From Larix kaempferi (Eukaryota > Streptophyta > Pinopsida > Pinales > Pinaceae), in the NCBI GenBank assembly GCA_027924585.1, contig BSBM01000190.1:744001-808000 (forward strand): a stretch of 64,000 bases of DNA, in the 5' to 3' direction. Both the position numbers and the translations under genes were made by a program. The notes below the pieces were generated by a model that had not been told where the DNA came from, did not search any database, and saw only the letters and a list, made by a program, of their open reading frames with translations. Shown here piece after piece: positions 22,800 through 34,700 of the stretch (its first letter is position 1; every line of letters begins with the position of its first letter).

Positions 22800-23340
22800 T
22801 GTACCCGTAACAGCCTGGGATGCTCTTTCGAGACATTGCTCTGGGAGGACATGTAATTTGTTCCCTGAGAGATTTTAGGTCGGAGTTGTGTACCCGTAAC
22901 ATCTTGAGATGCTCTTGCGAGATTTTGTCCTATGGCATGTAATTTGCTCCTGGGATATCTGGACAGGATGAAAAAGGCCTCAGATGCTTCAGCCAGGTTT
23001 TTCCATGACCACATGTAATTTGCTCCTGGGAGATCTGGACAAGATGAAAAAGGCCTCAGATGCTTCAGCCAGGTTTTGTGGTGGACCACATGTAATTTGC
23101 TCCTGGGAGATCTGGATAGGATGAAAAAGGCCTCAGACGCTTCAGCCAGGTTTTGTGGTGAGATCACATGTAATGTGTTCCTGGGAGATCCGACAGGTAG
23201 AGCTGTGTGCTCGTAACAGCCTGGGATGCTTCAGCCAGGTTTTGTGATGGGTCACATGTAATGTGCTCCTGGGAGATCCGACAGGTAGAGCTGAGTGCTC
23301 GTAATAGCCTGGGATGTTGCAGTCAGGTTTGTGACACACG
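22800..23340 (+). repeat. minisatellite of about 75-95 bp in copia-1 3' UTR
   Basis: About six imperfect units share CATGTAATTTGCTCCTGGGA, then AGATCTGGACAGGATGAAAA or ATCCGACAGGTAGAGCTG, then a CAGCCAGGTTTTGTG end. Copia-2 has the equivalent array at 56020-56520 (minus). Confidence 0.8.
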
Positions 23341-23569
23341 TAATAAGTCTTGAGGATTCCATAGTATGGCCAGTGATGATGAAGACCTGCAGGTGGTGGG
23401 CCTACATCCAATATGAAAAAGGACTGGCTCTGTAGAACTTCCTATGATGAGTAGAGTCAGAGATTGGTTGAGATAGCAGCAGCAGTGACGATGATGATGA
23501 CGATGATCCCGAGAAGAAGACTTGTCTAGCAGAACTGTGTCGAGAAATACCTTCCTAGTTAAGAGGGAG

Positions 23570-24151
23570 TGTTGATGTATATGTAACTTCGGAATGTATT
23601 TCATCTATGTATTTCATATATATTTATTGTACCCTTATAAGAGATGTGTTATTCCTCTATAAGGAAGTGTCGCAAGTGTGTGTACTTGCCGATGGGTTAT
23701 TAGACCACCATGTGTGGGGTCGGCCCTGAAATATATATTATATTGTGGATGTATCTCGATAGACAAGTTGGCCCCATAATGTAACTGGGCAAACAGGCTA
23801 GTATAAATAGAGATCGGGAGATCTCTATTTTTATCACTCGGAAACTCACACTTCTCTCACTCAGAATGTGGTGCACTAGTGAGGATGAGGATCATCTGCT
23901 ACTAGGATACTATCTCAGTGTATTTTGGTTGTACTTTGGTTGAGGCATTGCTCTCTCTATCTCTGAGGAAGTTGTGGGGTTTTACACCTTAGGGTTTTCC
24001 CCACGAAAACTGTGTGTCTCTTGTCTCTCATGCTTTTGATTCTTGTGATGCTTGTCATGCTTATTGTGATTTTTATGCATTGATATACTGTATATGTTAT
24101 TCTCTCAGTAAAGATCCTAGAGTATTGTGAATTAATGCTCAAAATTTAACA
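23570..24151 (+). repeat. 3' LTR of copia-1
   Basis: Preceded by the polypurine tract AAGAGGGAG and followed by the TSD CTTTT. Same termini as 17060-17640. Confidence 0.93.
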
Positions 24152-26797
24152 CTTTTTCTAGAAGTCTTGTGAAGCTTCTATTTTTCCTTCCTAACTGACA
24201 GTGACGCACTTTTTCAACTAGTAACCTGCGTCATTGAAGGCTAACGCATGCTAATCAAAGGAAAATAGTATCAGCGACGCACTTTGTCAATGTGCAAAGT
24301 GCTTCGTCAAGGACATGACTCATTTTATCAATATACAAGGTGCGTCAGTGTGACAACATAGAGAAAAAACATGCCAAATACTTTCCTTCAATCAGTTTAG
24401 CACTAATGCTTTAGGAATTAGGAAAATTCAAGGATACATATCTCATGATGACGATATTTTTGTGTAACATATTATGCCCCAAAGCATGAAGCTAGAGAAA
24501 TAGGATAGGTGAAGTGCTTTGATGTATGGAAGTTTTAAGGCAAAGACCATCAGTTGAAAATGCTAAACAAGGACTTCTGCAGTACCACGAACTCTAATAT
24601 ATGAGTATCAAATGACTCATAGCATGGTTTCCAACCAATACACTGCAGATCCATGAAAAGACTAAATAAAAGTATGGCCACTAAGAATACAAATGTGGAT
24701 CCATACATCCATGACAAGACCATATCGTAGCCATGAGAGAATACATAGTGGATCTATGAGATGAACTAAACATAGCCACGAACCAATATAATGTGGCTCT
24801 ATGTGAAAGAATAATGGTTCCATCATGATGTCTATGTGGGAACCTACTCAAAAAATCTCCATCGCAACCTGGGAAAGATACATAAGCAAGTTATCCCAGG
24901 GTATTCATCCTGAACCCGAAAAAAGTACAATTCTAACCATGCGAATAGATGTCCTGACGTCGAACATCATAGAAATCACTTGATTACCAGTCATTAGGTA
25001 TACTGTTAACCAGAGCGAGGGAAATCATCATTAATGTCAATGAATCCCAAGGTACTCTAGTACATTCCTCCGAATGTGAATTAATGATTTGAGGTTAAAC
25101 ATTCAATGGAATATTCCAATCATAGGTCAATGATGTGAACCTACTGCTGAAAACGAGGTAACCTACCATTAAGGCATGTAGTTCCAAGGTACTCAACTAG
25201 TTTCCAGGTCTAATCCTCGGATGATGTGTTGAAGTCGACAAGGATAAACTCGTCAAAGGAGGGCCATGATGTTTCCCCCCGTCATCGACGTGAAACAAGA
25301 TCAAATATTTTTTTGAAGTAGATCGGACTGTAGAGTAACTTTTGAGACTGACTCAGGGGTGACCGACACAAAGGAAGGCGCAATGAATGCAGAGGTTGAC
25401 TCAAAAATAGACTTCCCTTGAACATGGAATGGCATAGATTGGCAGCATTGACATGACGAGATGGATACGAAGACCTAATACAACAAATTATTAATGCATT
25501 CTTCAGATGACCCAAAGGAGTGGAATAACTCATGGAAGTGGTATGACTCGAGGAAAAAATGATTACCCAATTTGTTTGAATGAAATGCAAACAAGTTCCA
25601 TGTTCAAGGGATACCATAGGCTGCCACTAACAAAGATGTAGATACATGCTCTTTCCTTTAATTTCCCCTTCATGATTGACGAGTGCCTCTTTTATTTTTA
25701 ACGAGCTGGAAGAGGGTAACAAACGCTCATTGTAGCTCATCTTTGGGATGAGTCCAACCTCTTATGTTTTATGAATCTAAGGAAGGAGAGGTTTGTTCCC
25801 AAAAGGGCCCTTCAATGTTTGGTTTTATGAGTCCAAAGAAGGAAAACTTGATGATTTTTCATATTTAGAGTCTGAAAAAACTAAAGGAAACTCCAAAATG
25901 AAATTTTTTGCAAATTTAATCTGAGAGGTTCGAAAAAAGTATAAAACAATACCTAAGAGAAAATTCTAGTCAAAATTGACAAGATTAGACCTTTTTCGTA
26001 AATAGCCGACATGGTCCGAAAAAGGAGGTAAACTATCACCGCATAGATGACCTTTCACATCCTTTTACAAGAGTGAAAGAGACAAGTTCGCTTGGAAAGC
26101 TTTTCATGTTTTGGGAGTCTGAAAAGAGCTTAAAGGAAACTCCAACGGGGTTCCTTTTTTGTAACAATTTTACGTACAAGCCTGAAAAAGAGATAAAAGT
26201 ATACTCGGTAACTTATTCTCATGTATTTACGAGCACGAGAAAGAACAAAGACTAAGCTCGACACCTTTTGTACTTAATTTTAGCGAGCACGATAATGGTA
26301 TCAAAAAGCACTCGGAAGCTTTTTCATATTTGATAAGGAGCATGAAAAAGTTGAAAATGATCTCTGTCATAACCAAATGTTATTAATCTCAACCTGCATA
26401 AAAATCTTCACAACAAGTTTTAGAACCATTACATGGCTTAAAACATAAAAATACAATCACCTTAGTAAAAAAACACTTAGAATAATGAAAATTAAAATTG
26501 GAATATTCCATTTCAAATGTTAAAAAGGGTAAAAAGTGAAAATGTTGTAACATTGTGTTTTTTACCAAGTTGGGAGTGAGTGAAAATCCCTTTTGAGCTC
26601 AAACTTGCTGTGGATATTGCGGGAGCATCGAGCATCCATTCTTAATTTCGTCGGGTCCAAGTAATCACACTCCTTCTACTCTTCAATTTCATGGTTAATT
26701 TTTATGTTTTTATGCAAATTTAGGTGGTTTTAAGGGTCGTTTCATAGGGATAAAGTGTGTGCCCTGGGTGACGCACTTCTCCATTTCAGGCAATGCG
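24152..26797. other. non-coding flank between copia-1 and the 13-kb gypsy element
   Basis: No family-level coding similarity seen. The first 200 bp contain several GACGCA/TGCGTC motifs (24203, 24228, 24276, 24342). The middle (25850-26340) has words such as GAGCACGA, GAAAGGAGG and TTTTCGTA that recall the reverse complement of 13850-14250, so part of it may be old gypsy 3' UTR. The last 220 bp lead into the pseudogene now at 40236, once the intervening gypsy element is removed. Confidence 0.4.
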
Positions 26798-28295
26798 TGT
26801 TGGCTGCTTTTTGGACAGACCCGGGTTTTAATGAAACGCAGCAACAAAAACCCCTTGGCGCACTGGCCCTCTCGGCAACGAGCTGTGCAGCAGCTCGAGG
26901 TCTCACCCGAAGTGGCTATGGGGGGGCTAAGGAATCAGATTTCCTTAACCTAGGCGACGTGGAGACTGCTCTCTCTTCCTCAATGATTCCTCTAAGGCGA
27001 ATGTCTGACTCTTCTTCAGACTCCCAAGCGCAGCAGCTCTCATCTCCTGCTCAGCAGCCTAGCTGCGCGGTATTTCCACTCCTGCGCTAGGACCAATTAT
27101 CCTCTGCGCTGATACTCTATGTATCGTTTTCGCTTGCGCACCCGTCGCAGCCACGCATTCCTCTATTGCTGCGGCGACAGCGTCTTACCGATTCCTTCCG
27201 ACACTTAACGCTTATAATTCCCAAGGAAGCTCCAAGAACTTACTCAACACACTCATAAAGATAATGCAACATTCAGGTATACGCTGGTAGTAAACTAAAA
27301 CAGGCAATCACCTCAATCACAGCATCACAACAACGAGAAATATGAAGTCCACCTCCACGGGGAAAACCACGTCCACGGGAGTATCTTGTATTAACCAGAA
27401 AATGATAGAATTACACAATATGCTGTGCACACAGCTGCAGCCTTAGATCTTTCCAGGAAACTCCACGCACACAGCTGGGAGCCCTTCTCTCGATCTAGTC
27501 TCTTCCTCTTCAGAGATTACAATATTTCAAACATCGACTCAGACTATCTGCAACTCAAGGATTAGCTTCACTGCTAACTAGCTCTAACTCCTGTTTTCTA
27601 GCAACACGGTAGAAAACAACCAACAAGATCATAACAAAGGATGATCAATTCGATCACTCCTTCTTACATCTAGTATCTTCTAGCTAGCTCACTCGCAGGC
27701 TTAGCTAACTGACTAACTAACTAACTGGTTCACTAACTAGCTAACATCTACCCTTTACAATTATACATATATATAGGTGGCCATGGCGGTCGCACCTTTA
27801 CAAAACTGTGGGCCTTTCCCAGCAGTAATCCCCAAAAACCCTAACCACAGACATGGCTAGTTGTACTGTAGGCGCCGCTTGCAGTCATGTCGCCGCTTCC
27901 TACAGGCTCCATGATTTTCGGCGCAGCTTGCGGGTATGGGCGCCTTGTCCTTCGCCTTCAATGCTTTGGTCCGTTGCTCCTCCTTGATCCGAGCAACCAT
28001 AACTTCTGTACTTAGCCTTAATGAGGGTAGCTGAGCCCTCTACTCCATTGCTTCATTTATTGTGGTAGCTGGGCTTTCTACTCAGCTACCTTTATTCTCT
28101 TCTGACGTGCGCGCGAGCTCCGCGATTTTCGGTCCGTAATCTGCACTGAGATTATCCATCTGGCACCGTACTGGGCACCGTCTGCTTCTGTCCCAAACTT
28201 GGTGCTTACTCAAAATTTAGCACTTTCTCTTCCACACTTGTGCTTTTCCCTCAAAATTCGCAGCTTTTACCATAGCTACGACCTTGGCTCCAACA
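26798..28295 (-). repeat. 3' LTR of the 13-kb gypsy element
   Basis: Termini TGTTGG...CCAACA, 1,498 bp, next to TSD ATGCG on the left and the polypurine tract on the right. A minus-strand TATATATA box lies at about 27766-27777. Confidence 0.95.
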
Positions 28296-28349
28296 GGCCC
28301 CTAACACTTACTTATGGCTCGCCCTCAAGCCACTCACACTAGCGTGTGG

Positions 28350-31031
28350 TCACTTTACTTGCGCATCTGCTTTTGCTTGAGTCTCCGCGAATGTGTTCTT
28401 CCACTGTGCAATAGCAGAGTCCAATTCATCGACACACTCCACAGCTGTCTGCACCATTTCTGCAGTGGCTTCTTCTTTAGTTATGCCATCAATCACCTGT
28501 TGAGATTCTGTAATTTCTTTGATTTTTGCCACGACTTGGGAAACGATGTAAGCATATTCATCCATAAATGGCTGAATGCTGTTGGTGAGATTCTCATCTT
28601 CAGTTCTGAGCTTGTGCAGTTGCTGTTGCACTCTGCGCACTTCCCTCATTTCCCTCATTTTTGCTAAGCCTGCTAAGGCCTTAGCTTCTTCAGTCAGAAC
28701 AGTTAGGGATTGTTCTGCGGCTTGCACCTGTTCCAAAAGACCAACTTTAAAAGGGAGCTTCTCAAGCTCCGTCCAAGCTTCCATAGCTTGGGTCATCAGG
28801 TTCTCGGCTTCCTATGTTTTATCTTTCATTTGTGTGGAAGCTCTGCTCAGCGCTTCAAATTGTTCCTGCGCATCATCTGTAGACTGCGCAGCAACACGAG
28901 TTTCCAGCTCGGCGATCTGGGTTCTATGGCCCTCAGCCATAGCAACTATTTCATGCTCCAGGGTTTTCACCCTTCCTCCAATAATTTGAACTTTCTCAAC
29001 CAGAGGGAGGTCTGGTTGAATCTCGCAAGCCGGCCACTCCTGGGCAATCTCATCAACTGCGTTTCTTATGCCAATGTCTTGCGCCTCATAAAGTGCGAGC
29101 TTCTCGAAGATATTCTTATGGCTTGCCTTCAGCTCTATCTCCTGCGATTGCAGTCGTTGGTTTGCCTGGAATGTAGAGAGCTCTCTAGCTCTCAACTCAA
29201 CAAAAACTTTCTCCTGTACTAGCTGTAGAGTCTCTATAGGAATTAAGGACAAATTTATTTCAACGGGCCCAACTGCGCTTAACTGTAGTGCAGCTAGAGG
29301 ATCCAGAAGTGTCATGCTCGTAGGCGGAATGTGCACGACAGTATGCATTTCTGCGAGTTCTTCAACTCGCTCAGTATTTGTGGTTACTTGTGGTGCCTGC
29401 GAAGTAGAAGCTGGTGCATGGGTCTGCACAATCCTTCCTGCGAGACCTTTTAATTCCACAAACTACAGGTCTAGAGCACTTCTGATGTGAGCGTGCGTGG
29501 TCCGCAGCTCACGAAATTGCTCTTTCAAATACTGGTCGATCCCCGAGGGAATGGCCTCAGAGGGATGCGACACCTTTTGTTTCTTGGTTGCTGGTTCTGT
29601 CGAGCCTTCATCACTTCTTTGCTTGGGGGCTTCCTTGCCCTTATCCTTCTCTTGCGCAGCGGCGGCTAGCATCACGGATGCGATGTCGGCGGCTTCCCTC
29701 CATTCATCCGACCAACACTTGATAGTTTCTTCAACATCTTCGGTGGTCATCCTGTAAAGGCCTACGGCCCATTCCTCTTGAATGCCGCAGGGGAGGAGGT
29801 AAAGTTGATGTAAGTCGGCAGTAAAGGCCAACTTTCTGTCATATCTTTTTGCTGTCTCCTCACTCAGCCTCGGCATTTCCTGAATGGTATCTCTGAGGAG
29901 ATAATAGTATTCACAAAATACAGTGTGGTTCATCTTGCGGTTTGCGGGATTAGCAGACTCCCAAAGGTTAACATAGCGGATTCCGGCAGGTTCTCCTGCG
30001 CGGCGCGGAAGGAACTGAGTGTTCGGGGGCTCCTTCCACCCGACGAGAGCACATAAAATTAAAAGCCAAGAAAAATGGAACAACTAACCAGGGTTATCTT
30101 GGACGTTCCGGCAGTCTTCCAAGAAAGAATTGAGGAGGAAGAGGGACCAGTTGTACTGTTATCCCTCCGCAGCTGCGATGGCGAGTTCCACGACAGCTCC
30201 AGTAACTTCCTTCGGTCTTCACTTTGTGAGAAGTCTGCCTGCGAACAGACTTCCTGTAAATCTAAGTGCTTCGTCTTCTACTATAGTGAGGTCATAAGCC
30301 TGACCTCCTCTTGTAAGGTTGTATTTCTGCACCAGCTGTGCAACCAATTTTCTATCCTTGTCCTTTCCCACAAAATGAATATTGGGATCCTTACCAACCT
30401 TAGATAGGCCGATAATACGGTGAATCAAATCGACATTTAAATCGATTGGCCTCCCCAGCCAAAGGTAACCTCCATGAACGCAGGATAGCAATGTCTTAAC
30501 AACTGCGTTAACTTCATTGCTACGCCCGAAGTGCGGTAGCTTTAACAGGTTCAGGAGTCCAGGCCGCTCAATATTTGTTGCGAATCCCTTTGGGATGAAT
30601 TCATCAACCTTTCTGCTGGGATTATGCACTACCGTCAGATATCGATCTGGCGCGAACTGAGGATATGTTTTATAGTCTCCCAGGTTGAAATCAGAGAACT
30701 TGACCAGTGGAAGGTGTCCGAGCAGGGACCCTTCTTGTCGCACGCCAGCCGGTAGTGCAGGTAACGGAAGCGGATACTTTGCATTCTTCGGAATATGCAC
30801 CTCTGGTGCATCGTCTGGACGCGACGGAATATAATTCACCATAGTGGCCAACGGCTCTGGAACGGGCTCTTCTGGCTGTTGCTGAGACGCTTTCATGCCC
30901 GGAGATTGTCTAGGATCATTATAACCAGGATGTACGTAAGTCGAGGCCGTCACCGGAGTAGTCATGCCGAAATCTAGGCCTCGGCGCAGGAATTGACGAA
31001 CAACTTCTTCAGTTGACAGGTTCTCCATCAT
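28350..31031 (-). pseudogene. third ORF of the gypsy element, about 890 codons, unknown function
   Basis: Starts at MENLSTEEVVRQFL (ATG pair at 31031/31028) and runs in one frame to 28350, interrupted by TGA (30219), TAA (30159) and TAG (30084, 29463, 28812). The N-terminal third is Pro-rich and then globular (a LLKLPHFGRSNEVNAVVKTL stretch). The middle has a hydrophobic FHFSWLLILCALVGWKEP segment. Around residues 455-500 there is a Lys/Glu linker containing the nuclear-localisation-like ATKKQKV. The last 350 residues are Gln/Glu/Ala-rich with coiled-coil heptads. It occupies the env-like position after pol, but no signal peptide or clear membrane anchor is seen. I do not recognise the family. 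Confidence 0.7.
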
Positions 31032-31109
31032 GAACCGGTATAGGTAACAAGAACTTGGATAGAAACGGTGTAGGATATGAACGCTGACAACAAAGGAAGC
31101 ACTCTGCAC

Positions 31110-31775
31110 AACTCGGCTCTAAAAACAATGGCTTAGATTCTCAAACAAGACTATGCAACTCGAGGAAAGTAACCCGAAAATATACAAATATGGGGTATTT
31201 ATAGCCAAAGGTGATAGTAAATGCGGGCAAGTGGGGCTACTAGCTGTAGGTGACTCTGCATGAATTGACAATCGTTCTATCCCCCTCGCCTCTACGGTGC
31301 ATTTATTGTGATGGACGGGCTCTGACAGCCTTCCGGGAGAAGCTAAAGCTTTCGGCGCCTGAGTTAAATGCAAATCTTACGGAGATCAAGCCGAATCTGT
31401 CAGAGAGGCTATTCTTAAATGGCGGGCTTATCCTTCATTTATTATCAAACGCGGATACATAACTGCTATAATTCAAATTTTTCGGCGGGTCATTTCAGCT
31501 TAGGTAACTGTGCATAGAGGGGTCCACAACGAGAACTCTTCAAGCGGAAAATTGACACAGGGAACTCCGCAAGAGCGACAGTTCAACATCCCGGGGAAAA
31601 ACTTCGTCAGAGCGCAAAATAAGGTTGCTTCTTACAAACTTTTATTGATATGCGCGGATGGTTCAAGGAACTGCGTGGGAAGCCAGACACTGAGGGTCTC
31701 GCGACTTCCGTGTAGACTGATAATGCGATGCCTCTTTCAACTACACTGGACATCTGCATTTCTTTGAGCAGCTAT
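31110..31775 (-). other. spacer between pol and third ORF
   Basis: About 670 bp without a supported protein. It could hold a splice acceptor or promoter for the third ORF, but I see no decisive signal. Confidence 0.4.
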
Positions 31776-34700
31776 TTAAGTCGAAAGGGCGGAGTGGTCG
31801 TCGCGGTAAAGCTTGAGCCGACTCCCGTTGATCTTTGTAGGCAGTACTTCCCCATTCAACTTCGCAAGCTGAACTGCTCCTCCTTCTGTTATTTTTATCA
31901 CCTGAAAAGGGCCTAACCAGTGTACACGAAACTTGCCTGGAAACTTGATGAATTTACTATCATAGAGGAGTACCAAGTCTCGTTCCTAAAAGACTTTATT
32001 CTTAATATGCCTGTCATGCCAAGCTTTCTGTCTTGCCTTCTGTACCTGTTGATGGAATCCGGCTAAAAGTCTGTCTTCCTCTAAGGCAAGCAGTTGTGAA
32101 ATTCTTTCACTCATGGTATCCGTATCTTCCATTTCTGTAATTTGCGCAATTCTGAGACTGGGAATAATGTATTCCATAGGCATAACTGCTTCTTGTCCAT
32201 ACACCAAACTGAAAGGTGTGTGGCTTGTTAGTTTCTTGCATGTGGTTCTGTAAGCCCATAATACAGCTGTGACTCTAAGGTCCCAATCATCTCTTTGTTG
32301 ATTACAGATCTTCGTCAGGGAATTCTCAAGAATTTTATTGAATGCCTCCACCATGCCATTAGCTTGAGGGTGGTAGGGTGTGCTCTTATGGTGACTAATT
32401 TGGAATTCCTCAGTAAGGGCCTCTATAGTCTCATTGAGGAAATGTGTACCCTGATCACTCATTAGAATCAGTGGACATCCAAATCTAGTGATAATATTCT
32501 CAAAAATGAACTGCGCGGCCGTGGCAGTGTCGCAGTTCTTCACTGGCTTAGCCTCAGCCCATCTGGTGAGGTATTCAGTAGCTGTAATGATGTATCTTGC
32601 ACCAGTTCTCTTTCCTGGTGGGTTGATAGGACCTACAAAATCAATGGCCCATTTATCAAAAGCACGCAGTGTTATCTGAGGTCTTAGGGGCATCTCATCT
32701 CTTCTTGAAGGTTTTCCTGTTCGCTGGCACACATCGCAACATTTGCAGAATTCCTTAGTATCCTTATGCAATGTCGGCCACCAAAGACCTACGGCTAAGA
32801 TCTTCTGAGCAGTCGGATTTCCTGCGAAATTCCCTCTTGCGGTGCCTGAGTGCGCTTCTGCGATGATAGAGTTCTTTTCATGCGGTAAGATACATCTGCG
32901 CAAGACTTCATCGGGGCCCAACTTATAGAGTTGGCCTGCTATCAAAGTGAAGTCTGCGGCTTTGACAACAAGTTGTTTCTTCTGCTGGATTGTAAACTCC
33001 ACTGGCGCTTGTCCAGTAGAGAGAAACTCAAGGATATCAGAATAATATTCATCTGCTGCTTGAACAAAAAATAGCTGCGCATCAGGCAGATTGTCCTCCA
33101 GATTTGTAGGTTCTTCCCCTGACTCGATCCTAGATAAGTGGTCAGGTCCTGCATTCAATCTACCTGGCTTTACAATAACCTCAAAATCATATTCTTGAAA
33201 GAGCAGTAGCCATCTGCAAATTCTTCCCCCTAACACTGGCTTATTGACCAAGTATTTCAAAGCAGAATGGTCAGTGTACATTTTAAAATGTGCACCCAGA
33301 AGGTAGTGTCTGAACTTCTGTAGGGCGTACACCATAGCTAGTCCTTCTCTCTCCGTAGTAGTGTAGTTCTTCTCGGCAGTGGACAGCTTCCGACTAGAGT
33401 AAGCAATGGGGTGATCGATACCTCCTTCTCCCGGTTGTGTAAGTACGACCCCCAATGCTATGGAAGAAGCATCGACATGAACATGAAAGGGTTTATTCCA
33501 GTCTGGGAAAACTAGAATTGGCGCACTGATCATCTTTTCTTTAAGTGTGTCCAAGCTCTGTTGGCATTCTTCTGTCCATTGGAATTTCGAATCCTTTTTC
33601 AGCAATCTTTCCATAGGTGTTGTGATCTTTGCATAACCTTTGATAAATTTTCTGTAGTATCCTGTATGTCCCAATGTAGTGCGCAATTGCTTGACTGATT
33701 TGGGCGCAGGTAAATTAGCAATGATGGCAACCTTTGCAGGATCCATCAGGAGTCCTTGTCTGCATACAATGTGACCCAACAAAATACCAAGAGGAGCACA
33801 GAAGATACATTTTTTCAAGTTAAGGGAAATCTGATGCTGTCTACATTTTTCTAACATCATTCGCAGGTTCCCCATATGGTTCTTTAGTAAACCAAACACA
33901 GTCCAGTCATCAAAATAGACTTCTAAAAACTTATGGATGAATTCTTTAAAAACAGCAACAACGACTCTAGAGAAGATAGCAGGAGCGTTTTTAAGACCAA
34001 AGGGCATTACCGTATACTGGAATGATCCCCATTCAGTCGCAAAAGTAGTCTTATGGCGGTCGTCTGGATGGATTCTGATCTGATGGTATCCCGAAAATCC
34101 ATCAATGAAGGAGTAAGCCTCTTGTCCTCCAACATTATCAAGCACTTTGTCTGTAAAGGGAGTAGGAAATGGATCAAGCGCTAATGCGTCATTGAGTTTG
34201 CGCAAGTCCACACAAATTCTTATTTCACCTTTTGCCTTCTTCTCTTGTACAACCATAGGGCTAATCCAATCACTTTCCTCTACTGGCTCAATAATACCTG
34301 CTGCGAGCATCTTGTCAATTTCTTCTTTGACTTTTTCTTTGTAGCGCGGGTTCAACCTGTATGGGCGCTGCTTTACTGGCTTTGCGTCTGCTTTCAGAGG
34401 TATGCGCATCACTCCTAAGTCTCCTAGGATGCCTTTCATTTCTGTGAAGTTGGTAGGAAAGATATCCTGGTAGTCACATAATAAATCTGAAATATGACCA
34501 ACAGTTTCATCATCCCAATAGTCTCCTATAGAAGCAAACTTGGGTTCGGCTTCTGTACCAATGTTAATCTTTTTGAGCTTGATGTGTTCTGTAATGGCAG
34601 GGATATCAAGCTGAGGACCTTCAACATTGCGCGTCCCTTCTGATTCTGGGATATTGATGTTGCGAGGATCATCCTCCTCTTCTCCAGTGGTGAAATTGTA

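Larger units (their letters stand above)
17060..24151 (+). mobile_element. Ty1/copia LTR retrotransposon, integrase-deleted (copia-1)
   Basis: LTRs at 17060-17640 and 23570-24151 (both TGTTGATGTATATG...TTTAACA) are flanked by the perfect 5-bp duplication CTTTT (17055-17059 and 24152-24156). The PBS TGGTATCAGAGC (17641-17652, initiator Met) and the polypurine tract AAGAGGGAG (23561-23569) sit at the expected places. The coding order gag, protease, (almost no integrase), RT, RNase H is copia-like. Integrase is reduced to one fragment, and RT has lost an N-terminal block. Spacer and minisatellite arrays fill about 1.4 kb before the 3' LTR. The LTRs differ by small indels and a few substitutions. 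Confidence 0.93.

Noticed and set aside
29463-31031. Envelope protein call for the third ORF
   Set aside because: Its position is env-like, but no signal peptide, cleavage site or clear transmembrane anchor is seen. One hydrophobic stretch is not enough.
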